Below are positions 33,628 to 42,681 of a stretch of 64,000 nucleotides of DNA, in pieces; position 1 is the first letter of the stretch; the number at the start of each line of letters is the position of its first letter. The notes under the pieces are model-generated. The model worked only from the letters and a program-made list of their open reading frames with translations, ran no database searches and was not told the origin of the DNA. This stretch comes from Rubrolithibacter danxiaensis. Its GTDB lineage: Bacteria > Bacteroidota > Bacteroidia > Sphingobacteriales > Sphingobacteriaceae. Where the stretch lies: assembly GCF_047272945.1 (NCBI RefSeq), contig NZ_JBKOPS010000006.1:1-64000 (forward strand), written 5' to 3'. Position numbers and translations under genes: made by a program.

Positions 33628-36600
33628 ATGAAAAAAATTTTACTTTTTGTCGCTTTTATTAGCGTAATGGTTACTGCTCGTGCACAGACTACTCTAACAT
33701 TTTCATCTAATGATGTAACTGCCTGGGCCGATGGTATTGCTCAGGATGGGGAGGGTGGTTCTGCTGATTTTCCTGGTGCAACCATTCAGATTTTCAATAT
33801 TAGTAATAGTAGCGGGACCGCTCTAGGAGTGCCAATAGAGTGGCACAACAATACAGATTTAGCCGCTCCTGGCCTGGACTTTTCTGGTCTTACAACATTT
33901 TTATCTCCTGATCCTAATCAATGGTGGGCTGGAATAGAAATAAAAACACAGGAAGGATCAAGTTTTGATATTAATGGATTTCGATGGTACGACTGGAGTT
34001 ACGCTGGAACAAACGTCAATGTAATAGGTTATCGAAATGGATCGCAGGTTGCTTCCCAGACCTTCACAGCGAATAGTGATGAAAGTCTTGTTACTATTAG
34101 CTTAAATAGCACCTTTGATGTTGTTGATGAAGTACGAATTACTTATGCTGATGGTACAGGGTGGGGAAGTATTAATGATATTAGTATTGCCGGCCTACCT
34201 GTCTCAATTACTTCGTCAAATATCAGTTGCAATGGCGGGTCAAATGGAGTAGCAACGGTAATCGCTACAGGTACAAGTCCCTATACGTATTCATGGTCGC
34301 CATCTGGTGCCACAAGTGCAACTATCACTGGTCTTGCAACAGGAACTTATACTGCTACTGTAACTGATGCAAACGGCCTCGTTGGTGTGGCTTCCGTAAC
34401 ATTAACTCAACCTGCCGCTTTGTCGGCAACCTCCTCTAAAACAGATGTAACAGCTTACAACGCTGGTAACGGTTCAATTAGCGTGACTGCTTCCGGCGGT
34501 ACTCCTGGTTATACCTATAGTTGGGCGCCTTTAGGAGGAACGAGTGCTACTGCATCAAATTTGTCTCCAGGTACATATACCTGCACGATAACTGATGCAA
34601 ATAGTTGTACTACAACCGCTTCTGCAACAATCACTCAGCCGGCAGCTTCTTCCAATGCCAACTTATCCAACTTAAACATTAGTTCCGGCACTTTGTCTCC
34701 CGCATTCGCTTCAGCTACTACCAGCTACACAGCTTCTGTGCCTAATGCCACTACCTCTGTGAATATAATCCCGACTGTAGCTGATGCAACTGCTACTGTT
34801 ACCGTCAATGGTACTGCAACTACCAGCGGAAGCGCTAAAAGTATTTCATTAATTACGGGGGTTAATAGCATTCCGATTATTGTAACAGCTCAGGACGGAA
34901 CAATAAAAACATATACACTAACTATAACCCGTCAGTTTGCTCCCCCGGGTAATTCCCTGGCATTTGCAGGATCTACCGAAAAAGTATTACTAAATGCAGC
35001 TGGCAGTACAGCAACAGATTTCGGCAGCTCTTCGTCCTTTACTTTAGAAGCCTGGATAAAACCGTCAACATTTTCTGGCAACCCAACCATTTTTTCTCAT
35101 AAGAACTCTGGGAACGCATCTGCTGGTTATTCACTATTTCTACTTGCAACCGGCCAGTTATATTTTGAATGTACAAGTTCCAGTTTATCAGGCAGTATAG
35201 CAATTAAGGCAAATCAATGGACACACGTGGCAGTAACTTTTGCCAAAGGAGCAGGAACATCAGGTACTGCAACGTTGTATGTGAATGGCGAGATAGCGGG
35301 AAACGGTACAGTTACCATTCCTTTGTCGTCTGTCACTGCTGTAATCGGTAATTTTCCAAACGTCGGTTATAACCAACCGTTCAAGGGGCGTCTTGATGAA
35401 TTAAAGATATGGAACGTGGTGCGTACACAGGCTGAGATTCAGGCTGGAATGCTTTCAGAAGTAAACCCGAGTTCCACTAATCTTGTCGCTTACTATAACT
35501 TTGATCAAGGGATTGCAGCAGGAGATAATACAGGATTAACAACGCTATCCGATCAGACGGCCAATCACTTTGACGGAACCCTGAATAATTTCACACTTAC
35601 GGGTTCGAGTTCAAACTGGATGGGAAGTTATGCACTGATCGCCCCAACAGCCACCGCTGCATCTGCAATCAGCTACTCCGGCTTTAAGGCAAACTGGACA
35701 GTGCCTACTATTCCGGCTACTATAAATTCATATAATGTTTATGTTGCTACAGATGCAGCTTTCGGCAGTCAGATTCCCGGCTCACCTTTTTCAGCAACGA
35801 ATGTTGCCGGCTCGCTGACAATTTCGGGCTTAAATCCGGGGACAAACTATTATTATAGAGTTACAGCGACAGGCTCTGAAGGTGAAGGTGCATATTCTAA
35901 TACGATAACTGCTAAAACACTTATTCCAACGGTTACTTCGGTGGCTGCTCCATCCGGTACTTTTAAAGTTGGTGACGTTTTCGATGTTATGGTTAATTAT
36001 TCCGACAATGTTACCGTTACAGGGTCGCCAGCGCTGGAAGTAACTGTTGGATCTACTCTTAAATCTGCCGTTTATTTTCAGCCGGGCAGCAGCGGAAATC
36101 AGGTAGCCTTCAGGTACACAGTAATTTCAGGTGATCTGGATAACGATGGTGTGACTATCGGATCTATTTCTTTAAACAGCGGTACAATCAAAGCCGGTAC
36201 TGTAGATGCAGATAATACACTCAGCGTCACTTCAGCTGCCTCTCTTTTAGTGGACGGAATATCGCCAACACTGGCAATTACGAGCAGTGCATCTGCTTTA
36301 AAAAGTGGCCAGACAGCAACTATCACCTTTACTTTTAGTGAAGATCCGGGTTTAAGTTTTAGCTGGGATGGTTCTGCAGGTGATATCACTGTTTCGGGCG
36401 GTACACTCAGTGCCATTTCAGGAACCGGACTCACACGCACTGCTACATTTACGCCAACTGCAAATGCCAATGGCGGAACGGCGAGCATTACTGTTGCTTC
36501 CGGTTCTTATATGGATGCTGCAGGCAATACAGGCGGGGCAGGAACAACTCCTTCGATTACTTTTGATACCCTGGATCCGGCTGCCCCATCAGCCCCAGAT

Positions 36601-39600
36601 TTAGCTGTTAGCAGCGACAGTGGAACTTCTGATACAGACAATTTAACTAATAACACTACTCCAACATTTTCAGGTACTGCCGAAGCTGGTTCTACAGTCA
36701 GATTGTATGACACCGATGGAGTGACAGAACTTGGAAGTGCAACCGCAAGCGGCGGTACCTGGTCGATCACCAGTTCGACATTAAGTGCAGGATCGCATAC
36801 AATCACCGCAAGAGCCACTGATGCTGCGGGCAATACGAGTGCCGCTTCATCCGGTTTAGCAGTAACAATCGACACCAATTCGCCAACATTGGCTATCACA
36901 AGTAATGGATCGACTTTAAAGTCTGGTGAGACGGCTGCCATCACCTTTACTTTTAGTAAAGATCCGGGCACAACTTTCAGTTGGGACGGTTCTGCCGGTG
37001 ATATAGTTGTTTCCGGTGGTACACTTAGCGCTATTTCGGGCAGCGGTCTTACCCGTACTGCTACATTTACTCCGACTGCAAATACCAATGGTGGTACCGT
37101 TAATATCACCGTTGCTTCCGGTTCTTATGCAGATGCTGCAGGTAATGTAGGTGGTGCAGGAGCAACTCCTTCGATTACTTTTGATACGCTGAATCCGGCT
37201 GCTCCATCAGCTCCTGATCTTGCTGGCGGTAGTGATAGCGGAACGTCAGGAACAGACAATATAACTAATAACACGACACCAGCATTTAACGGAACTGCAG
37301 AAGCCGGAGCTACTGTTACTTTATACGATACGGATGGAACGACAGTTCTTGGAAGCGGAAGCGCCACTGGCGGCAATTGGTCAATTACGAGTTCTGCTTT
37401 GAGTGCAGGAACTCACTCACTTACAGCCAAAGCTGCTGATGCAGCAGGAAATGTGAGTGCGGCTTCTGCAGCATTGAGTGTTATCATAGATACAAGCTCA
37501 CCAATGTTAGCTATCACCAGCAGTGTTTCTGCATTAAAAATAGCTGAAACAGCAAGCATTACCTTTACTTTCAGTGAAGATCCGGGTACTACCTTTTCAT
37601 GGGATGGTTCTGTGGGTGATATCACCGTTTCAGGGGGAGCTCTCAGTGCCATTTCTGGTACAGGACTTACCCGAACTGCTGTATTCACTCCAGATGCTGA
37701 TACCAATGGTGGAACGGCGAACATTACCGTTGCTTCCGGTTCTTATGCGGATGCGGCAGGTAATGCAGGGGGGGCTGGTACTACGCCTTCTCTTACCTTT
37801 GATACCAAAGCACCTGCTGCACCATCTGCACCAGACCTTGCAACCGGCAGTGACAGCGGAAGTTCCAATAGTGATAATATTACTACTGATACCACTCCGA
37901 CTTTTACAGGAACTGCCGAAACGGGAGCCACAATTACTTTATATGATACAGATGGAACGACGGTTCTTGGAAGCGGAACCGCTACTGGAGGCAACTGGTC
38001 GATTACGAGTTCTGCTTTAAGTGCAGGCGCTCATACTGTTACAGCAAAAGCTACTGATGCAGCAGGAAATGTGGGTGTAACTTCTACAGCACTCAGTATT
38101 ACCATAGATACAAGCTCACCAACTTTAAGCACTGTGGCTATTGCCTCAAGCAACAGCACTTCAACACTTGCAAAAGTGGGAGACGTTGTAACAGTAATCT
38201 TCACCTCAAGCGAAGCGATTCAAACACCCACAGTAACTATAGCAGCGCAATCTGCTACCGTTAGCACTACTACAGGAAATAACTGGACAGCAGTTTACAC
38301 CATGACATCAAGCGAAACTGCAGGCAATGTTCCTATCTCTATTAGTTTTACAGATATTTCAGGCACTGCAGGAACAAGCGTAACAGCAACTACCAACAGT
38401 AGTAGTGTTATTTTTGATAAGACAGCGCCAACTTTAACAACTGTTACGGTCGCCTCAAATAACAGTACTTCCACGCTTGCCAAAACAGGAGATGTGATAA
38501 CACTCAGCTTCACCGCAAGCGAAACAATTCAAACGCCAACAGTGACTATAGCCACACATGTTGTAACCGCCACAAATGGCAGCGGAAACAGCTGGACGGC
38601 GACTTATACATTAACCGCCACAGATATAGAAGGAAACATTCCATTTTCTGTAGCTTTCGTTGATGCGGCAGGTAATACAGGAACGAACGTAACAGCTGCC
38701 AACAGCAACAGTGTGATTTTCGATAAGACTGCACCAGCTCTGTCAGCTGTAACTATCGTATCTAATAATAGCACGGCAACGCTTGCTAAAGCAGGCGATA
38801 TAGCGACGCTAACCTTTACTTCCAGTGAAAGTATTCAAGCTCCGGTAGTTGCAATTGCAGGCCATTTGGTTGTGGCAACCGCCTCAGCTAATAACTGGAC
38901 TGCAACTTATACTTTTGTTCAAGGTGATACAGAAGGATTAGTAAGTTATACTATTTCATTTGATGATTTAAGTGGTAATGCCGGAACAGATGTTAATTCT
39001 GGCTCCGGTTCTGTCACTTTTGATGAAACCACGCCTATAACTCCAACAGATTTAAAGGCAATCTCAGGTAATACACAAATTATATTGAACTGGACAGGTA
39101 ATACGGAGGCGGATTTGTCTGCCTATCGTATTTTGTATGGAACCAGCCCGACACCTGTTACGTTTTTAACAGATGTTGCAGCAGGAACGACTAGCTACAC
39201 ACATACCGGCTTAATTAATGGAACTACATATTATTACCGGATACTGGCAGTGGATAAAACGGGAAATACCAGTGTTTCAAGTTCAGATGTTACATCAATT
39301 CCCAAAGCAGACCAGACAATCACTTTTAATGCTATCACATCAAAAACCTATGGGGATGCAGCCTTTACATTAGGTAATGCCAGCTCATCAGCTGGTCTTA
39401 TGGTTACTTATACCGCAGCAGATCCTTCTGTCGTTGTTATCAGCGGTAATATAGCCACTATTCTGAAAGCTGGGAGTACAGTAATTACAGGCAGTCAGTC
39501 TGGAAGCACTGCTTTTAATGCTGCTCCAGACGTTCTCCAAACATTGAATATCGATAAAAAGGATTTAACGGTAATCAATAACAGCCGCTCTAAAGTTTAT

Positions 39601-41421
39601 GGAGAAGTTTTAACAGACTCGGATTTTAGTGGAAGTATTACCGGTATCGTTTATGGAGATAACATCAGTTTGAGTAGAAGCAGCGGCGGGGCAGAAGTGA
39701 CTGCTACAACCGGAACCTATCCTATAACAGCTACAATAATTAACCCGGACAATAAGCTTTCGAATTATAATTTAAATATTTCAGATGGTACACTCACTGT
39801 CACTCCTAAAGCTTTGACTGTTGCCGCAAATGAAAACAGCAAAACCTATGGTGATCGAGTTGTTTTTGCAGGTACAGAATTCAACAGCACGGGCCTCATT
39901 AATAACGATAAGATCTCCGGGGTGACTTTAAGCAGCTCTGGAACAATTGCTGAGGCTGCTGTTGCAGGATCTCCATATACCATAGTTCCTTCAGCTGCCT
40001 CAGGAGACGGACTCGGTAATTACAATATCACGTATGTCAATAGTAGCTTAATTGTTAATAAAAAAGTATTAAGCATTACTGCCGATAACAAAACCAGATT
40101 CATCGGTACAGCCAATCCGGAATTAACGGTAAGTTATGATGGTTTTGTAAACGGAGACAAAGCGAGCGATTTAACTCTTCAGCCTGATATTTCTACACTA
40201 GCAGATAAAAACTCGCCTCCTGGTAATTATCCAATCGAAGTCAATGGAGCTCAATCAGCTAATTACAACTTTATTTATCATAATGGAACACTAACGGTTA
40301 GGCCTGGCGCACCAACCAGTATCAGCTTGACAGCGACAACTTTGTTTGAGAATCGACCCGCCGGAACGCTGGCAGGAGTTTTAAGTTCTACCTCTGAAGA
40401 TCAGGGTGCTGTATTTACTTATAAATTAGTATCAGGAAACGGGGATACAGATAATGGACAATTCCTGATCGAAAATGATAAAATCAAAACAAGGGGTAGC
40501 CTCAACTATGAGCAGAAATCAAATTATCACATACGAGTACAAGCTACAACTCAGTATGGCTTTTCTTTAGAAAAAGAGCTGATTATTGCTTTATATAATG
40601 TAAATGAAGTACCTGCGCTTGATATAGTTGATAATCAGGAGATCTGCTACACTTCCGATCTTCGAAAGATAACTTTAAGTGGAATTACAGCAGGAGAGGA
40701 TGTAGGACAAAACACAGTAATCAGCGTAGTTTCTGAGAATCCGGATTTCTTTAAGACCCTTGCAATAGCAGGATCAGAACTAAGATATGAAGTTAACGAA
40801 GGAGCCAGCAGATCCGCTGCCGTTACAGTTATTGTAAAAGATAATGGTGGAACTGCAAATGGAGGAACCGACACCTTCAGCAGAACTTTTACAATTACAG
40901 TAAACGCCCTGCCAATTGTATCTATTAGCTCAGATAAAGGCACCGACTTACCAAAGGGCTTAGAAGCGCAATTAACAGCTGCAGGCGGAAGCAGCTATGA
41001 ATGGTTTGATGCAGAAGGAATAGTAAGCGGCAGGAATACTTCCACCTTAACAGTTCGACCATCTAAAACGACCACTTACCGGGTTAGAGTAACTAATTTA
41101 AGTGGTTGTAGCCAGGAATCACAACTGACTATTTATGTTAAAGATGATTACAGTGTATTAGATATCAATAATATCATGACACCAAACGGCGACGGAGTTA
41201 ATGATCGATTAATGATAAAGAATATTGACATGTATCCTAACAATGAGGTGAAGATATTTGACCGTGCCGGTCGTTTGTTGTACAGTAAGAAAAATTACGG
41301 CAATGAATGGGACGGAACGTTTCAGGGAGCACCGCTGGCAGAAGATACTTATTACTATGTGGTTAATTTTGGAGCAGGAATAGGAAAGATCAAAGGTTTT
41401 GTAACTATAGTTAGAGAGTAA
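33628..41421 (+). CDS. Giant T9SS-secreted multidomain adhesin
   Basis: A 2597-residue protein starting at the MKKILLF methionine, with a signal peptide ending ARAQ. Domains in order: a beta-sandwich start (to ~185); two SprB-type repeats (~190-335; ISCNGGSNGVATV, YTYSWSPSGATSATITGL); a cadherin-like segment; a LamG/concanavalin domain (~445-665); Fn3 (~671-764); three ~205-residue Ig-like repeats (~880-1496); three ~103-residue Ig-like repeats (~1497-1800); Fn3 (~1802-1890); several MBG-type repeats (~1895-2225); a cadherin-like domain; and a CHU_C-type sorting domain (~2508-2597) with TPNGDGVND and IFDRAGRLLY. It is secreted by type IX secretion and probably serves adhesion or gliding. A PorP/SprF gene follows directly. 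Confidence 0.9.
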   Translation: MKKILLFVAFISVMVTARAQTTLTFSSNDVTAWADGIAQDGEGGSADFPGATIQIFNISNSSGTALGVPIEWHNNTDLAAPGLDFSGLTTFLSPDPNQWWAGIEIKTQEGSSFDINGFRWYDWSYAGTNVNVIGYRNGSQVASQTFTANSDESLVTISLNSTFDVVDEVRITYADGTGWGSINDISIAGLPVSITSSNISCNGGSNGVATVIATGTSPYTYSWSPSGATSATITGLATGTYTATVTDANGLVGVASVTLTQPAALSATSSKTDVTAYNAGNGSISVTASGGTPGYTYSWAPLGGTSATASNLSPGTYTCTITDANSCTTTASATITQPAASSNANLSNLNISSGTLSPAFASATTSYTASVPNATTSVNIIPTVADATATVTVNGTATTSGSAKSISLITGVNSIPIIVTAQDGTIKTYTLTITRQFAPPGNSLAFAGSTEKVLLNAAGSTATDFGSSSSFTLEAWIKPSTFSGNPTIFSHKNSGNASAGYSLFLLATGQLYFECTSSSLSGSIAIKANQWTHVAVTFAKGAGTSGTATLYVNGEIAGNGTVTIPLSSVTAVIGNFPNVGYNQPFKGRLDELKIWNVVRTQAEIQAGMLSEVNPSSTNLVAYYNFDQGIAAGDNTGLTTLSDQTANHFDGTLNNFTLTGSSSNWMGSYALIAPTATAASAISYSGFKANWTVPTIPATINSYNVYVATDAAFGSQIPGSPFSATNVAGSLTISGLNPGTNYYYRVTATGSEGEGAYSNTITAKTLIPTVTSVAAPSGTFKVGDVFDVMVNYSDNVTVTGSPALEVTVGSTLKSAVYFQPGSSGNQVAFRYTVISGDLDNDGVTIGSISLNSGTIKAGTVDADNTLSVTSAASLLVDGISPTLAITSSASALKSGQTATITFTFSEDPGLSFSWDGSAGDITVSGGTLSAISGTGLTRTATFTPTANANGGTASITVASGSYMDAAGNTGGAGTTPSITFDTLDPAAPSAPDLAVSSDSGTSDTDNLTNNTTPTFSGTAEAGSTVRLYDTDGVTELGSATASGGTWSITSSTLSAGSHTITARATDAAGNTSAASSGLAVTIDTNSPTLAITSNGSTLKSGETAAITFTFSKDPGTTFSWDGSAGDIVVSGGTLSAISGSGLTRTATFTPTANTNGGTVNITVASGSYADAAGNVGGAGATPSITFDTLNPAAPSAPDLAGGSDSGTSGTDNITNNTTPAFNGTAEAGATVTLYDTDGTTVLGSGSATGGNWSITSSALSAGTHSLTAKAADAAGNVSAASAALSVIIDTSSPMLAITSSVSALKIAETASITFTFSEDPGTTFSWDGSVGDITVSGGALSAISGTGLTRTAVFTPDADTNGGTANITVASGSYADAAGNAGGAGTTPSLTFDTKAPAAPSAPDLATGSDSGSSNSDNITTDTTPTFTGTAETGATITLYDTDGTTVLGSGTATGGNWSITSSALSAGAHTVTAKATDAAGNVGVTSTALSITIDTSSPTLSTVAIASSNSTSTLAKVGDVVTVIFTSSEAIQTPTVTIAAQSATVSTTTGNNWTAVYTMTSSETAGNVPISISFTDISGTAGTSVTATTNSSSVIFDKTAPTLTTVTVASNNSTSTLAKTGDVITLSFTASETIQTPTVTIATHVVTATNGSGNSWTATYTLTATDIEGNIPFSVAFVDAAGNTGTNVTAANSNSVIFDKTAPALSAVTIVSNNSTATLAKAGDIATLTFTSSESIQAPVVAIAGHLVVATASANNWTATYTFVQGDTEGLVSYTISFDDLSGNAGTDVNSGSGSVTFDETTPITPTDLKAISGNTQIILNWTGNTEADLSAYRILYGTSPTPVTFLTDVAAGTTSYTHTGLINGTTYYYRILAVDKTGNTSVSSSDVTSIPKADQTITFNAITSKTYGDAAFTLGNASSSAGLMVTYTAADPSVVVISGNIATILKAGSTVITGSQSGSTAFNAAPDVLQTLNIDKKDLTVINNSRSKVYGEVLTDSDFSGSITGIVYGDNISLSRSSGGAEVTATTGTYPITATIINPDNKLSNYNLNISDGTLTVTPKALTVAANENSKTYGDRVVFAGTEFNSTGLINNDKISGVTLSSSGTIAEAAVAGSPYTIVPSAASGDGLGNYNITYVNSSLIVNKKVLSITADNKTRFIGTANPELTVSYDGFVNGDKASDLTLQPDISTLADKNSPPGNYPIEVNGAQSANYNFIYHNGTLTVRPGAPTSISLTATTLFENRPAGTLAGVLSSTSEDQGAVFTYKLVSGNGDTDNGQFLIENDKIKTRGSLNYEQKSNYHIRVQATTQYGFSLEKELIIALYNVNEVPALDIVDNQEICYTSDLRKITLSGITAGEDVGQNTVISVVSENPDFFKTLAIAGSELRYEVNEGASRSAAVTVIVKDNGGTANGGTDTFSRTFTITVNALPIVSISSDKGTDLPKGLEAQLTAAGGSSYEWFDAEGIVSGRNTSTLTVRPSKTTTYRVRVTNLSGCSQESQLTIYVKDDYSVLDINNIMTPNGDGVNDRLMIKNIDMYPNNEVKIFDRAGRLLYSKKNYGNEWDGTFQGAPLAEDTYYYVVNFGAGIGKIKGFVTIVRE
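36264..38115 (+). repeat. Three tandem ~617-bp intragenic repeats
   Basis: Each unit begins with the coding for SPTLAITS-like residues (near 36264, 36879 and 37497) and encodes a pair of Ig-like domains containing FTFSEDPG, FSWDGSAGDI and TPTFSGTAEAG-type motifs. Unit length is about 615-618 bp. Copies differ at many synonymous sites, so they are old enough not to be an assembly artefact. Confidence 0.75.
38116..39030 (+). repeat. Three tandem ~305-bp intragenic repeats
   Basis: Units start near 38116, 38428 and 38737 and encode APTLTTVTVASNNSTSTLAK-like starts followed by GDVITLSFTASE and SNSVIFDKTAP-type ends. They follow directly on the longer repeats of the same gene and share the bacterial Ig-like fold. 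Confidence 0.7.
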
Positions 41422-41449
41422 TACAACAGAAATTATTAAGAGACATACG

Positions 41450-42364
41450 ATGAACACTTGCGGTATAAATAAAAGCATCATAAAGCTGTTACTGCCAATC
41501 TTCCTTTTGCTGTTTATTAAGCAAGAGAGCCGGGCACAATTAAATCCTCTTGGCGGAATTTACTTTCAGAATCAGTATCAGGCCAATCCCGCTATGGCAG
41601 GATTGGAGGATAGGCTAAACTTAAATTTAAGTATGCGCCAACAGTGGAACTCCATCCCCGGGGCTCCTAAAACCCAATCCATTACCGCTGATTATGGTTT
41701 TAGTAATAAAGTTGGATTGGGGCTGAATATATACAACGATCAGGCAGGACTACAAAAGCAGACACGGATAATGGGAACTTATGCATACCATTTGCCGGTT
41801 GGGTCTGATTCTCAGCAGTTGAGTTTCGGAGTGTCTTTTGGGTTTATGAATGATCGTTTAAATACAGAAGATATGAAAGGAGATACTTCTCCTGATGTAA
41901 TAGTGGGACGATATAACCAACGGGAAACGTTTTTTGACGGAGATTTTGGAATAGCTTATACAGGAAAACGCTTAACTATACAAGGGGCACTTCCCAATAT
42001 GAAAAGTATTTTCAGCAAGGATCAAAACAATAGTGTGGCAGATAGGTCAATTTTTTACAGCGCAATCAGTTATAAAATAGTTAATGAAGAATCATTAAAT
42101 GGATTTATTGTTGAACCAAAAATATGCTATCGCGGAGTTAAAGGATATGATAACATTGCTGATATAGGAACATACTTAGGTTTTGCCGGCAACGCTTTGA
42201 ACTTAATGGCTATGTATCATACTACACAGAGTGCGACATTTGGAGCCGGAATTAATTATAAGAAGACACTTGCAATAATGGGAATGTATAATACCGAAAC
42301 AGCAGCACTAAGCGGATATACTAACGGTACTTTTGAAATTAATTTGAGAGTGAGTTTATTTTAA
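41450..42364 (+). CDS. PorP/SprF family type IX secretion membrane protein
   Basis: A 304-residue outer-membrane protein with a signal peptide (ending SRAQ, ~30). The family signature is FQNQYQANPAMAGLE near the start, followed by LNLSMRQQWNSIPGAPKTQS and alternating beta strands with YAYHLP and LSFGVSFGF to the C-terminal Phe. SprF is needed for surface delivery of SprB in Flavobacterium. Such genes typically sit just after a large CHU_C-domain protein gene, as here (28 bp gap). It probably acts as the dedicated partner or anchor of the adhesin. The core T9SS genes are not in the window. Confidence 0.92.
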   Translation: MNTCGINKSIIKLLLPIFLLLFIKQESRAQLNPLGGIYFQNQYQANPAMAGLEDRLNLNLSMRQQWNSIPGAPKTQSITADYGFSNKVGLGLNIYNDQAGLQKQTRIMGTYAYHLPVGSDSQQLSFGVSFGFMNDRLNTEDMKGDTSPDVIVGRYNQRETFFDGDFGIAYTGKRLTIQGALPNMKSIFSKDQNNSVADRSIFYSAISYKIVNEESLNGFIVEPKICYRGVKGYDNIADIGTYLGFAGNALNLMAMYHTTQSATFGAGINYKKTLAIMGMYNTETAALSGYTNGTFEINLRVSLF

Positions 42365-42681
42365 GATTTACACATTCAAGATCGTTTAGAAAAGTTCTGG
42401 AAGCAGAAGGGTGAGCGCACCCAAAGCGATTGATTGAAAAATTAATCGCTTTTTTATTGAAATTAAAATTGATTGTTTCCGAAGAGACTGGATATATCCG
42501 TCTATTTATGGTTTCAAAGCCCCTTTAAACAATCGACTGTGTTAAGAAAATACCGCACGATGGAAGTATGTATCTAATCTTCAAAGCCATAATTCTACTA
42601 CAATCTGTAATTTCCGTTATTTATTTCGTGCATTCATATCAATAATATTATCTTCATGCCCTGAATTTAAATCCCAATAGT
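42365..42681. other. Gene-free region
   Basis: A 317-bp region holding the terminator at 42423-42456 and, downstream, an AT-rich stretch that must include the promoter of the PQQ-type dehydrogenase gene. I see no other structure. Confidence 0.5.
42423..42456 (+). terminator. Rho-independent terminator after porP/sprF-like gene
   Basis: Arms AAAGCGATT / AATCGCTTT around a 12-base loop, followed by a T run. It lies 59 bp after the stop at 42364. Confidence 0.85.

Noticed and set aside
36099..38734. Several long open frames on the minus strand and in shifted frames inside the adhesin gene
   Set aside because: They are rich in Val, Ala and Pro, mirror the repeats of the plus-strand gene and show no signal or domain; they are shadows of the repetitive coding sequence.
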